Below, in pieces: positions 23,431 to 36,200 of a stretch of DNA of 64,000 nucleotides (the first letter of the stretch is position 1; each line of letters starts with the position of its first letter). The notes under the pieces are model-generated. The model was not told the origin of the DNA. It saw nothing but the letters and a program-made list of their open reading frames with translations, and searched no databases. The position numbers were made by a program, and so were the translations under genes. This DNA is from Merluccius polli (Eukaryota > Chordata > Actinopteri > Gadiformes > Merlucciidae): NCBI GenBank assembly GCA_030340625.1, contig JAOPHQ010004837.1, forward strand, positions 130,001 to 194,000, written 5' to 3'.

Positions 23431-26400
23431 CATACAATTAAAAATGTAAAGAAAAGTGTGCGCTCTACTGCTTTAGTAGGTGATTTCATATTTAAGAGAA
23501 AAACAATCTAAATAGTTTAGAATGCAGTGCTGTCCTGTGTTCGTTCGTTGTAGATACCGCCTCGTTCAACAATGCAGTGTAATTGCTTATTACCAAGAGG
23601 AGGAAGAGAACATAAAAAAGAAAATGGAGTATAGACAACAATGCACAATCCTTTTGTCAAAGATGGCCATGGCTGAGGACCTAGCCCCTAGTTAATTTAC
23701 CAAATATGTTTTCTCCTTCTTCTAGTGGTCTAATCGAGGAAAATACTCCAATGCGATAGTTACGAAACAGAAGATAAAGAATAATGCTCCGGCTAGCAGC
23801 TTTTGTGTTTCTTTAAGAGGCGTTTTCAACGGAAAACAAAGATAAAGCTATTGACTGCTGTGGCCAAAAGCTGGATACAAAAGATTTGCTTTGTCTGTTT
23901 GTTTTTGTATCTTTAAAAAGCTTACATATTTAATTTGGAGAATCCTAAAAATGCACTTGTGTGGTGTGATTAGCAGTGAAAGAACATCAATAACCAACCA
24001 ACCTTACAGACATGCATCATCTGATGGAGGACACTTAAATCATGGACAAGCTATTGCTAAAAGAAGTTAATATTAATTGAGAGAGAGAGCAAGAGAGAGA
24101 GAGAGGCTTGCTACTTCACCTAGTGCCTTGAGTTTATGTGGCAATACAATTTGAGTTTAGTACCCAGAATGAAACCCGTGTCATTAAAAGCTACTACAGC
24201 AACATTTTGAGCGACTCATTTGTGATGTCTACTGTCCAAGTAGTTGGAATGAAAGGGAGTGCATGAAGAGCAGTTAAGAGGAAGGTATTAACAAGTGGAT
24301 TTATTTTTTCTTGGTTTTAACCTCAGAAGGACCTCTTTGGTCTACTCTACAGTCTTCTAGGATTTACTTCATCCAATTAGTTTTAAGCCCTGCCTTAATG
24401 TAGCCCTTCTGTTTTTTTTTCTCGGTTTCACGTGTGCTTGTTTCCTATTTCTCTTTCATGGGGGTTGGACTCAGGACTCGGTTTAACCTAAGCTTTGTTT
24501 AATGAGAGCTTTGCTATTACATTTGCAACAGAAATGACTCCAATTTACTAAATAGCATGTCCTGCTTTGTTTTTACTAAAGCGTGTTACTGCAGCATACA
24601 AATGTTGTAGAAAGCTGTCTCAGCAATAATTTCAGTCATTCATCAGTAGTTAATTACTAACAAATAGCCTTCTGTGTTGTGTTTAAATGTCAGAAGACGA
24701 CAATAGAACAAAGTATTTTCCGTTAATTGGCTGATTCACTTCTGTGATCACAAATGTATGATAATGCACTATATGTTAGTATCTATACTAAAATATGACG
24801 GTATCTTAGATAAAACACTAACATATAGACAGCTACAATTCCACACGAAATTCACCAAATTGTTTTAATGGGGCTAAAGTTCAATCAGGAGATGACAACA
24901 TCCCCCTTCTAGTTCTCGTTGCTCTATGCTAGGTTCTTAATTCCCATGCTGTCATTGCAAGCACCTCCTCTTCATCTCAACCAATCAGGACCTCATGCAG
25001 GAACAGGAGTACAATGCAGAGCGTATATATACACAGCTCTCATTCAATCCCGTCTCTGTTCTTTTCATTGCGACTTGTTGCAGCCCTCCACCATCCCCTT
25101 CCCCTCCGGGACGAGGCCGAGGTCCATCTATAGTCACCACCACCACCAGCGTCTTGACACCATCAGGGGGGAATTCATCTCCCGGCAGACCTATGGGATC
25201 CATTGTCCCCATGAATTATAATTTGATGGTGTCTAATCACTAAATGTGTTGTCAATATATGTTGTGTTCATTTTCAATACTAGTCTCTACTGATTAAAAT
25301 AACCATAGGTGTCAATTAAATTTACCTTAATAAATTCACCTTCAAGGTAAGCAAGGAACAACACTTGTCCCAATAGAATAGGATTGAATGAGTGCCACCA
25401 GCTTGTTGTGTGTACTCACAGTAACAATATAGTGATGATGAAACCCTCAGCAAGCTTCCATGGGTGGTCACGGGGCCCGAATGGAGACTGGCAGAGTGAT
25501 CATGTTGTTGCAACACTCTTTAATATCCAACGTCAGGCTTCACAGATTGTAGGTTCAAAATAACCTCAGATATTTGTCAAATTCTTTTAACAACAGTGGG
25601 AACGTGCAGGTTTGTGACATTCAGAATGCGTCCTGTCACAATAGCCTCAAGGACAATTATTGGCACAGATAGCCAATGTTTTGCATCGTCTGCTTGGTTT
25701 ACCTGACTGACGGGACTTTATATTTCTTCTATTTTCTATCCCACTTAGTCAGAAACCTCAGGGAAATCATCGCTCGCTCAAATTGCCTTTTCATCAGAAC
25801 GTGGTGTACCTTTCTCGTGTTCCTTTCTCCTTTACTGCTTTGCTCTCCCGCTCTTTGACGTTATGTCAATGTTTTATTCTGAAACTAATCGCAGAAAAGT
25901 TTCAGTATATAAAAAGCTAAGTACTTCTTGGATTTTTTGATGATAATAACCGTACTGTACCACAAAAAGTGGACTAGGCTGCAAACACTGTACCAGCCAA
26001 TGGTGAATAATACAAATTGAAATTATTCAAAAACAGAAAGAATTAGCCAAAGAGTTAGCCAAGGCCAGCAAGCTTCCAAAAACACTTCCATGAACAGTTT
26101 TATGGAAACAATACAATGAATTTTATAAGCAGTTCAGACTCACATCTGCTCCATGTAATAAGAGTTGAGGCCCTATTAAACTTATTACAAATAAATCCAC
26201 TGATGCTCAGTGGCTTCCTCTACTTGAATGGAAAATCATTATGTTGGTCCAAGAGCAATTATCCCCAGTTGTTTGAGGATATAGAATAGCCTGCATCCGT
26301 TTTTTTATGAATGTATTTGTTTAGCAAATACAAGATTCTGAAGGTTGATTGAGTTGAATAAACCATAGACATCAGCACAACATGCTGTAGCATTTATGTA

Positions 26401-28763
26401 TGGCTCAGTGGGAATTTCTTGGTGTTTCAAACAATGAAGCATTTATGTGCCACTGACTGGGAGATGTTTCAGATTGATTGACTGCCGTCTTCTTGGTCGT
26501 TGCCAACGGACATGGCAAAGAGCCCAGCCAGTAGGCCATCAACTCCACCATTTATTTCTTCTTCCTTTGTTTACGTAATTATTTTTTTGTGTTACATTGC
26601 TTGTCTTGATGTCTTCTTCTCTAAATCATTTTGTTGTCCACTGCAATCTAATTGCTCCCCTGGGGACATGAAAGATGTCCTATAACAGTAATAAAAACAA
26701 TACTTCAATCTTGAACAGCAAAACAATACTCTACACTGTACTGTGTATTACTACTAAGCCACAACAACTACATAATACTGTGCACATTTCATTTTCAGCA
26801 GTGCTATAGTTTGTTTTGACCAGTTTTGATTAATTGCACCATTAAGCTGAGCTGCTTGAGTGTCGACTGACAACTTTTTGATTTTGTAGCCAATCACGTT
26901 TGTTAGATGTGGCCATACCATGGCATGATATGTAAATGTTGCCATAGTCGAATAATCGCTAAAACACTTCCTGTGAAGATACACTGATGTATCATCCGTT
27001 CCCAAGACGATTCGGGGGATGATTAATCTTCTTGTCTAGCAGCTTAAGCAATTCTGCAATTGGAAGAGAGGTTGCATTTGTGATCAAGGAAAACATCTTG
27101 AGATTTAGCGGGAGGCGGCAAGGCAAATTGCTATAGACAGACCTTTGGAATCCAACCAAGGAAGACACTGGAAGTTGTATGTGTTAGGAGAGTTTTGCCC
27201 AAAACTTTTCGGATCAATTGGAACTACGAATGAAAGACCTTACTGGCCCGGCAAACCCTACAGAGCTACGCCAGTTTACCTGAGTCCTCCTTGGAGGATG
27301 TGAGGTGAATTAAACCTTGATGAGATGAGCAGGATTGGATCAACTCTTGGTCATAGCAGTGATAGTCTTTATATGTGGATCAGGAAACTTATTGCCAATT
27401 AGCTGATACAGCCAGCGAGAAATGTGCATTGAGCTGTAGAATACTTCAATTAAAACACATTAAGCCTGCAACTGCATGGAGCTTTTTCCCTGCAGCCATC
27501 ACTGTTGTGCTCTCAACCACTATAGCTATTCTGTGGTGGCCAATAAATAAACAAACCAGCTGTACATCTACAATCCAAAGTCCACAGCTCCTGTCCCAAC
27601 AAACATCCAAGATGAAGACCTTAAAAGTCCATTAATGTGGAAACTCAAAATATTCCATGAATTGGTCTAAAATCCAAAAAAGTAATCCAATACAACAGAT
27701 TAGTCTTCAAAAGGCCTTCTTTGCAATGTCCGTTCTTCCCCTAAACTATAGCTCCCTGTGCTTCTCAATTGTGGGTGTGGCCAAATTAACACAATTACTG
27801 CACAATTACCTGCTTTCAGTTACTCCCCATTCACAACACAACACAATCCCCTTAGACATGAATACTTCTTCTTTTTTTTAAACAAAACACCCATAACTGT
27901 TTTCTGTGACTAAACCTGCATCAACATTTCCCTGCCATGGTTCAGACCAAATTGATCGAGAGAGAAATACATCCCTAGGTGTTAGAGCCTTGGTAACATA
28001 GTACAAAGTGTAAAGAAACACAACTCAAACCAAATAATATCCGGTGACTTACATTGTCCATCCATAATGCTCAATTGGAAATGTGTGTCAATGTATGTCA
28101 TGTCCAAGCTTAATGGAGAAACCAAAACAAAAACATTTGATAAACATTGACAACATTTGAAATTTGATAATCAAAGAAAGTGAAATTGTGATGTGGATAA
28201 AGTTGGCTTCTTTTTTTTTTTTACATTTTGAATTAATAAAATGACCACTAAATCTATCCATTCCAACTGAAATAATCATTCTTACTGCAGTTGTAGGTTA
28301 ATGACTCCTCCCCTTTTCCCTTGTTTAGATGCAGGTCTGGTGGGATTGTTAGCTAAATGTGAAACACCTGAACCTAGGCAGAGCTATTTAAGAGCCGGCT
28401 ACCTGCCAGCGCACATTCTCTCTCTACAGACCAGTGCTCACCTCCATTCTTGGCAGCATGGCTAATCGTCCTGCATTTTATGATAATTGTTTAATCTTAT
28501 TTTTAACCCTACACTTAATTTCCCACTCATTCATGCACACGTTACACGACTGGTTGTTTAACCAACTACACATTACAGGGATGTTAAGGGGGTTTGTTTG
28601 TATTATACAATATAATGCTCCGATCAACAGCATATGATGGTATGGATAGAAATGTAAAAATCCTAGGTATTGCATGTAACAATAGTAATGTATGCTGTCA
28701 TTATAGCAATCAACAACTCTGATCGGCTCTGTTAGAGCTCTTGCTCTAATGGTCCATTCACAA
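23431..28763. other. No gene recognised
   Basis: Mostly AT-rich unassigned DNA. A GA run lies near 24082-24105. Two stretches look like promoters or LTR pieces because a TATA-type box is followed by a pyrimidine-rich start region: 24985-25200 (TATATATA at about 25023) and 28320-28450 (CTATTTAAGAGCC at about 28383). I could not pair either with a second LTR or a coding region. Confidence 0.4.
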
Positions 28764-29234
28764 TAGAGGGCTGCATTGGGATTGGGTCCCGCGGGACCCA
28801 ACTCAAATCTTGCGGGAGCGGGCGGTGTGAACTTTGCTGCGGGCGGGAGCGGGCGGCGAAAAAAAACACTGCAGGATCGGGACCTAGCATAGCGACACGA
28901 TGTCGATAAATGATGTGGAAAAAAAGCTCAAGCCCTATTAATAGGCCTGACCAGTGCGTCAAAAGACATGCATGTCTTTTGACGCACTGGTCAGGCCTAT
29001 TAATAGCCTATAAAATGATGTGTTTTCTCCTGCGGGACGGGAGAAGACACAAAATCAATGCATTTCTATTACTGTGCGGGCATAAATTCTCAAAGTTTTG
29101 CGGGTGTGGGCGGGAGTGGACATACACATTGCGGGAGCGGGCGGGAGTGTAACACACACATTGCGGGTGTGGGCGGTAATGGTCAGAAATTTGGCGGGAG
29201 CGGGATGAAGAAAACAGTCCCGCGCAGGGCTCTA
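28764..29234. mobile_element. 471-bp hAT-type non-autonomous element with perfect 8-bp target duplication
   Basis: The ends TAGAGGGCTGC (from 28764) and GCAGGGCTCTA (to 29234) are imperfect inverted repeats, and ATTCACAA occurs directly outside both (28756-28763 and 29235-29242). An 8-bp duplication is the hAT signature. The subterminal regions hold many GCGGGAGCGGGCG-type repeats near both ends, likely transposase-binding motifs by analogy with other hAT elements. No coding region. A 72-bp palindrome sits in the middle. Confidence 0.85.
28935..29006. repeat. 72-bp perfect, spacerless palindrome
   Basis: Bases 28935-28970 (starting CTATTAATAGGCCTGACC) are followed directly by their exact reverse complement at 28971-29006. 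The centre is CATG. The flanking bases do not pair, so the palindrome has sharp edges. It lies within the hAT-type element at 28764-29234. Confidence 0.95.
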
Positions 29235-29263
29235 ATTCACAACACATAAAAACCGTGCAGTTC

Positions 29264-30766
29264 AGGGGGGTATTGCGCAAAACTAGGACAAAGAAATCCA
29301 GGATAATTGAGCAAGCGCGGCTTGAACTAGTCTGCTCGGCGCATCCTGGCTTAATTGGTTGCACTTTTGCCGAGCCAGGATAAAAAGGTGCGGCTATGTT
29401 AAGTCGGATGAAGATAGCTGGGATAAGTGTGCGTTCACGGCATACTTGAATAGACCTCGCAATCGCTCACAGAATCACCGATCGGAACATGGATAAAAGT
29501 CGCGTTTCATACGTCACGGCCGCTGAACAGCTCCTGATTGGATACCCGACCCAAGCCCGATGGGACCCGACGGTACCCGACGGGCCGGCTCGGGTTCGGA
29601 ACAGATATTTCACGTCTGCGCGATTTGAAATGTGCAATTTAAAACAGCTTATTATGCATGGTAGCCAATGGGCCTGTTTCACATGTTGCAAAGGTTCGAT
29701 TGTCTGATTAAAATACATTTTATAAATATGACATAAGCATGTTGTGCTCATCTGTTTGTTGACATTTCCAAATGCGCTGCTGTTGCGTAATAAAGGCGGA
29801 CTTTCATGAACACAAACGTAAATGTGTCATTAGTATGAAAAAATATAGACTTTAACTGTGTCGGGCTCAGGTCGGACTCGGACATAAAAAGCTTGATGCC
29901 TGTCGGGCTCGGGTCGGGTTCGGTTACTCCTCTGTCGGACTCTGGCCGGGCTCGGACAGAAAATTCCGGCCCGATCCGCACTCAGTGAGAGCATGGCTTC
30001 GCCGTCTGGTGCTGTATTTTGGACCTTATCTTAGTCAATCACCTGAGAATCTGAATCTCTCATTGAGATAGTCATCTCCAAAGGCCAATGGGTCTGACCT
30101 GTCCCAGAAGACTCTTTCATGCCTAAATGCTCGTCTGAGGATTAGGGCTTCCTCATCCAGTACATCCTCCAAAAAAGGGCAAGCCATAAGAGGGAACAAG
30201 TAAATGGGAGTTGGACCTATATATACTATATTGCCCTTGTCACAGATTTCATTGAAAATACCTTTGCAACTTCATCAGCTATGTTTTGTAATCTCAATTA
30301 CTGCAATAAAACATATTTATGAAACCTCTGACAGCAATTTGACAAGCAGTCTTCATTAGCATAGCAATATAACACTTGGCCTGAGTAATAACACTTGAAT
30401 CAATATAAAAAACAGCCAACAGATTTAAATGAAATGAGAAATGACTATATATGTAATATTTTAATTCAGGATAATTAAAATGATGCAACATACTTAGAAA
30501 GACCATGGACATGCTGTAAAACACATTAATTCCTCACAGGATTGATGGTGGAAATACAGGTGAATCACTAGGATTAATCTTAGCCTGGCTGTTAGCCTGG
30601 TCTGGAGCAGGCTAACTGCGGAGAATAAATCACCATGGTAACTTAGCCGGGTTAAGTTTGAGCTGCTTTCATGCAACCGACTTGAGGCTAAATTCAGCCA
30701 GGATAACCTAAAACCATAAACATATCCCGGCTTAATCCCTTATCTTGGTTTTGTGCAATACCCCCC
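29264..30766. mobile_element. About 1.5-kb DNA element with GGGGGGTATTGC inverted ends
   Basis: The left end (from 29264) reads GGGGGGTATTGCGCAAAAC and the right end (to 30766) is its complement with one or two changes (GTTTTGTGCAATACCCCCC). AGTTC stands next to both ends, at 29259-29263 and 30767-30771, and may be the target duplication. A GC-rich inner part (about 29540-29980) with GGGTCGGGTTCGG-type repeats on both sides probably is a second, nested element. No transposase frame is recognised. Confidence 0.65.
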
Positions 30767-32127
30767 AGTTCTTTTATTTGGATTTCATTGTCCACTTTGT
30801 ATTTCCTTTATAGAGAGAGAGAGAGAGAAATTGGGTCCTTTGTAGTCAGGCCACCTGCAGTCCAAAATCACCTTTATTGTCTAGTGAAGCCTCCAATCAG
30901 TGTTTTTCTTTCTAGTGCAGGATGTCTCGGCTTTGATGACAGAAAGTAAAGTTAGAGGGCCAGAGGAAAGAACATTTTTGTACTTGTTTAAGAAAAGCAT
31001 GTTGCAGCACACCAAGATTATTATCATTAACGAAAACTAATGCAATAATGAAAACTAGGTGCAAAAAACATTTTTGTTAACCAAAATAAAAAAATGAGGC
31101 TTTACAAAAAACTAACAAACTAACAAACTAAAAAACTAACAAAAATGTAATTATAGAGAAAATGTTGTGTTTGTGTTTGTCAATTTATTTCATACATAAG
31201 TAGCACACATTTTACAGGTCCGCCAATTTCATGGTAAGTAGGTGATAATTAGCAAGCAATGTATTTGAAATGTCTTTGAAATTACCCCCAAATGACCCCA
31301 ACATTTATGGGTGAGCTCAACCCTCAGCAACTCAAGGGAAACACCAAGCCTAGACCTTCAACTCTTACATTGACAACAAGGCTGTCAACTACTGTGCCTG
31401 GTAAGGCTATAAGTTCTTGTTCCCCCAGATTGTGTTTGGCCATGGGTCTACACTCATTATCACAAGCAGGTAAGGACAACTTAGAGCGCCACTCTTGGTG
31501 AATATCAAAACTGACACCCTCTACGCTATAATTAATGTCCATGTAAAATAATGTAGGCCTAATTATAATTCCTCTATATTTTGCATGTGATCCTAATTAT
31601 GACTATCAATTAACTTGGTAGAACTATAAAAAATAAATTACCAGTTAATTGTCAACTGCTTATTGGGAAATAGAATATATTTATACAATTATAACTGTGT
31701 TACTTGCTAATTATCACCAACTTACCATTGAAATTTGCGGATTTGTAAAATGAAGTGTAACCCATGAGCCTAGTACATATAAAATCCTAGGTGGATATGA
31801 AATCTATCTTCTATCTTATTTTTTGGCTGTGCCAGTTTTGGTCCACGCTTTGCCTGACATGACGGCAAAAGTCGGGAGAAAGCAGCAGTCCCATTTGGGA
31901 TTACTTTGAATATGACTGTCTCAGATAAGAGCCGAAGGTGATAAAATATGTGGAACATTTCTCGAGGGGAAAAATCCCTCGAATCTAAAAGTCCATTTGA
32001 AAAGCTTGAATAAGAAGGCTGACTTAGCTTACCCTGACATGGTAAGGGAGAACGCCCAGCCCCTCTCCCCCTGCCCCGAAACAGAGGCTAACCCCAGGCC
32101 AGGCAGCATGATGGAGCACGAGTGAAT
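30767..32127. other. No gene recognised
   Basis: Unassigned AT-rich DNA with a GA run at 30812-30829 and an ACTAACAAA-type short repeat at 31085-31145. Confidence 0.5.
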
Positions 32128-32450
32128 TGTGGCAGTAGACCCTGCCACACGCCACCTAAGTGGCTTTGCTGGGCTCCTCCGTCACACAGGACACAGGTAG
32201 ATGTTGTACAGACCGCTATATTGGAGAGTTGGCAGAATGTTATAGCCAAAGCAGATATAAAACACTGACATGTCCGAGCTCTCTCTCTCTCTCTCTCTCT
32301 CTCTTTCGAGTGTGTGAGAGTGTGGTGAAAGCTGATTTATCCAGGGAGCCTCGATTACTCCCATGCACCACAGGTGTACAGCCTCACCCGGCCCCAGAGT
32401 CCCATCAGTCTGACTCAGTCCAGGTGCGGCTATCAACCACACACTCCACA
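32128..32450 (-). repeat. LTR-like interspersed repeat, copy C
   Basis: On the minus strand this block starts TGTGGAGTGTGTGG and ends TACTGCCACA, so TG and CA mark the ends. It matches copy B over most of its length and copy D over the end part. It contains a CT run at 32279-32303. A second copy of its terminal part (copy D) lies 650 bp downstream in the same direction, so C and D could be the two LTRs of one decayed element with a short GC-rich internal region. No target duplication was found. Confidence 0.55.
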
Positions 32451-33100
32451 TGCCCCCAATGCGGAATTGAGGCTGGGGAGGGCAAAGCCTACCCCCCCCC
32501 CCCCCCCCCCCATCCCAGCAAAAACAGAGAAAAACTCAAGAAAAACCAAAAACAGGCTCTTAACAGGGTTGCCATACCGAAAATAAAAAGAAACAACCCC
32601 CCCCCCCACCTTATCCCGGAGACTGGAGGTCTGGGGCTGCTGGCTAGGCTGGCGGAGGTGTCACTGGGCATGACTGTTGCAGGGCCTGTCTGGAGAGGCA
32701 GGAAGGAGGCTTGACAGCTGAGCCGTGGAGGTAGCTCCTCAGAGGGCAGCGGTACAGCCTTCGGTACGGCCACCCTCCACCCGTGTGACGATAATCCCCC
32801 CCCCCCATCTCCCTTCTGGAGCATGGGACCTTTGGCTGCTCTGCTGGCTGGCAGAGGTGCAGCTGGACCTGGGCTGTTTCGGGCTGGTTCCAGGGGATGC
32901 TAGCTGCTGACAGCTGCTCTTGGTGGTTGCTGTGCTACCTCCCCCGTCCTCCGCTGGGCACCACCAATGACGGTTGTTGCCGCCGGGAAAATAGCTGGTG
33001 CTGGGAGGTGGCTGTCCGTTGACGCGGCTGGTTGCTACAGTGCGTCTTCGGCCAGCCCTTCTGTGTCCCTTCTGGGTTGGAGAGGCCTCATGTTGGGTTC
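32451..33100. other. GC-rich segment between two LTR-like repeats
   Basis: Proline-rich open frames and long C runs (32492-32511 and others) are present, but no retroviral-type gene is recognised on either strand. Its gaggctgggg start is shared with the outside of copy B at about 1203, so it is probably internal sequence of the same repeat family. Confidence 0.4.
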
Positions 33101-33240
33101 AGTGTGGCAGTAGACCCCTACCACACGCCACATAAGTGGCTTCGCCCTCCGACACACAGGATATCGGTAGATTGGAGAATTGGCAGAATGTTACAACCAG
33201 AGCAGCCAATTAAATGCCAATGTCCAAGCTCTCTCTAAAC
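33101..33240 (-). repeat. LTR-like interspersed repeat, copy D (partial)
   Basis: Matches the first 120 or so bases of copy C: a GTGGCAGTAGACCC start, the CCACACGCCAC-TAAGTGGCTT block, GGCAGAATGTTA and CCAAGCTCTCTCT. The far part is missing. Confidence 0.6.
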
Positions 33241-36200
33241 TAAAACTAAGTAATTCCAAAAAATAAACTAGCAAATCTGCTGAAATAATAATGAAAACTA
33301 ATGAAAAATGGCACACACACACACATATATCACAAGCGTGTGTAGGCTATTTGTGTGTGTGTGTAAAATTAGATCAATACATAAGTCATCATTATTAAAG
33401 AGCTGGACACAAAGGATGTTTCATTCTGCCTGTTTGGAGCTGATTGTGGTTATGAAGATCTTCAGCGTGAGCTGTGAGCTAAACGGTGGTGCGGTGTTTG
33501 GATGCAGCAGGCAGGCGGATGTCTTGGATGGACTCACACAAAGCACTGTGGGGGGGGGGGGGGGGGGGGGGCAGCGCGAAGTGGTGGGCACACATAGGAG
33601 GATGTGAAAGCGAAATGAAAGCAGGTGAAATGAAAGCTCAAAGGTATTCATTCAATTTGAAATAAGCTAAGCTATTTTCATTATAATTAATAATGAACTA
33701 AACTATTTTATATAGATACACACACACACATATGTGTGTGTGTGTGTGTGTGTACATGTATAATTATGGGTGGGGGGGGGGCAGTGGTTGCTGGTACCCA
33801 CTGGTCATCCATGTGCAAGAGGCGGTGAGAATGTGATGGCGAATGCGTCGGAGGCCGGACCTGAAACAGGAAACCACCACGGGTTTATGTAGCAGCGGGG
33901 CTATCCTCTTCACTCATTCACTCCCCCGTGGGTTCATTGTGGGTTGAACATTAGGCCTATATTTATCACTTGTACCTAATTATGTCCTTCTTTTATTATC
34001 ACACCTTAAAATGATGATGTTAAAAAGCCCTCCCCATGACCTGGATTCATAAGCAATGTGGCAATACAACAATTTAAGTGTTGTTTAATAACAATCTTTG
34101 TTAACGGGGGTTTTGAAAGATCGGTCACTCTTTTGAAAGGGAGGGACTTTCAAGTCACAATGAGGGTTGATTATAGTGAAGAGCAAAACCCATAACTATA
34201 ACCGCAGTGATTCTATGGAAGCAAAATCTCTTGAAACTGTACATTCATCTTCCTTTCAAACTAGACAGCAGAATCTAATTAAAACGTTTGATCCAATATT
34301 TTCTGTAAACACTTCTGTTTATCCATTAAAATAAAGTGCTTTTATAATGTCTACAGTGGCATATACGCGATTGCCAAGAAGTGCTATTTATCATAGTTTG
34401 TATTTCAACTGTGGCTCACATCTGAGCCCAACAGAAATAGCATGTAATGACACATGCTTCACACGAGGCATCGTGTCCCTTAGGTTGCATGTTTTTCTTT
34501 TCCTTAATGTGTTGAGCACAATTCATGAATAATTAAGAATTACAATTATTATAATTATAAAAATGCTAATTTACACTTAGCATCCAGGTGCTAAGTGGGT
34601 GGGGGGGGGGGGGTGGCTACCTAATGTTGTCTCGTGGCTACCTAATGGGTTAAGCCATAGGCCGGGTATAAAAAAATCACACTCGATTGCTATGAATGCA
34701 TTAACAAAATATGGTAGTTAAAGTACATAGAAGTTTAATGGACGTGTTAGTGTCTAAGATACAAATAGAGCTGGTGAGGAGATGCTCCAATGCAGGATAT
34801 CAACAGCCTGGAGCTCTGGCACTGGAGTGCTAGAAAACAATCAATTAGTTATCTGCCGGCCTTTGATTAGCTGGAAATGAACAGCCTAATAAGAAACACA
34901 TCCTGGGACATCTTTTTTGCCTTTCAACTCCACACGTATTTCTTTTCATTTCCCATTTGTAATCAACGAGGCTTTATTGTTATGGTAATGACTCAAAATA
35001 ACACATCTGGTCGGTCAAGAGATCGTTTCCGTTCTTTGTGTGCTGTTTCAATAGAGCAATTGTAGTTTTAATGAAATTAAGAGAAGGCAAATATGTTCTG
35101 TTTTTTAAATGTCATAGGGCATGCTGACCAAAAAAAAAAATCTAATTCAAATTGGTTTCACTCATATTATCCGAGAGATATAGCATCTCAATGAATGTGC
35201 AGCAGGTTTGAAAAGTACTAACTATGCTTGTGTGTGGATATCTTACGTTTCCATGTAGCTACATCAATTAAAAACAACAAATACACACAGTATTCCTATA
35301 GTGCAAGGCCTAGGAGTGCCAAAAATAGCGCCTATCATACACTCAGGGCTTTGCTGCATGCTTGCCATCTGTGTCAGAGAGGGTGAACATAGCGTTTTAT
35401 AGCCAGCTGCATTCCTATAGCATTTACAAGAGGCTTCAGGATTGGGCCGGTGCTGCGGCGCCTTTCCTCGACATGTGGGTAATTAAGTCTGTCACCTAAT
35501 CAACTCTGCCACATTGATCCTCAACACACTTAACAGAGCCCCCCCCCCCCCCCCCGTCCGGTCCTGTCTCCCACCTCGCCATTTAAAGAACCTTCTTTCA
35601 TTAAAAACCCAGCGTCCCATGAGCTATAGTTGCCTCTTCAGGGGAATCAATGTGACAACAGATGAAAATTAAAACTCCTCTATGGCTATTTAAAAAATCA
35701 TAAAATATGACTGGAATGTAAAACACCTTTGTCATGTCACCCACAGTCGGTTGGTAAATGCATGCATTGCATTAAAATCTGTACCTGAAAATGCATGGCA
35801 TTGCCCTCCCCTAACAGACTTGTAATGAAAGCTGCCAGAATAAGATTGGTGGCTAATATTTAATTCAAAGAGATGTTTGGCACGGGATTCAAGCCTTGTA
35901 GAAAGTTTCTGGGAAGCCGTTTGTTTGTATATTTATGTACGGTACTACTTTTCTCAAGAACCATTTCTGTTTTCTTGTGATTTAAAGAGACGTCATGGTG
36001 TAAAATCAAGTGACAATTAATAATAAAAACAATGTTAGTGATTTTCCATCAGCTGGGGAAATACAGATGTGCAAAACATGCAAAAGAACAGGCATGAATT
36101 GAATACTAACAAGGCGTGTACTTGGCCTTGTCAAAAATGAACTTACAGTGAACAGTGAATTCCACAATGAATGACTTTTGGTCGATGGAGCTGGAAGCTC

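Noticed and set aside
32160..32714. 184-codon Pro-rich frame
   Set aside because: It runs from the LTR-like repeat through a CT run and a C run; composition is driven by repeats.
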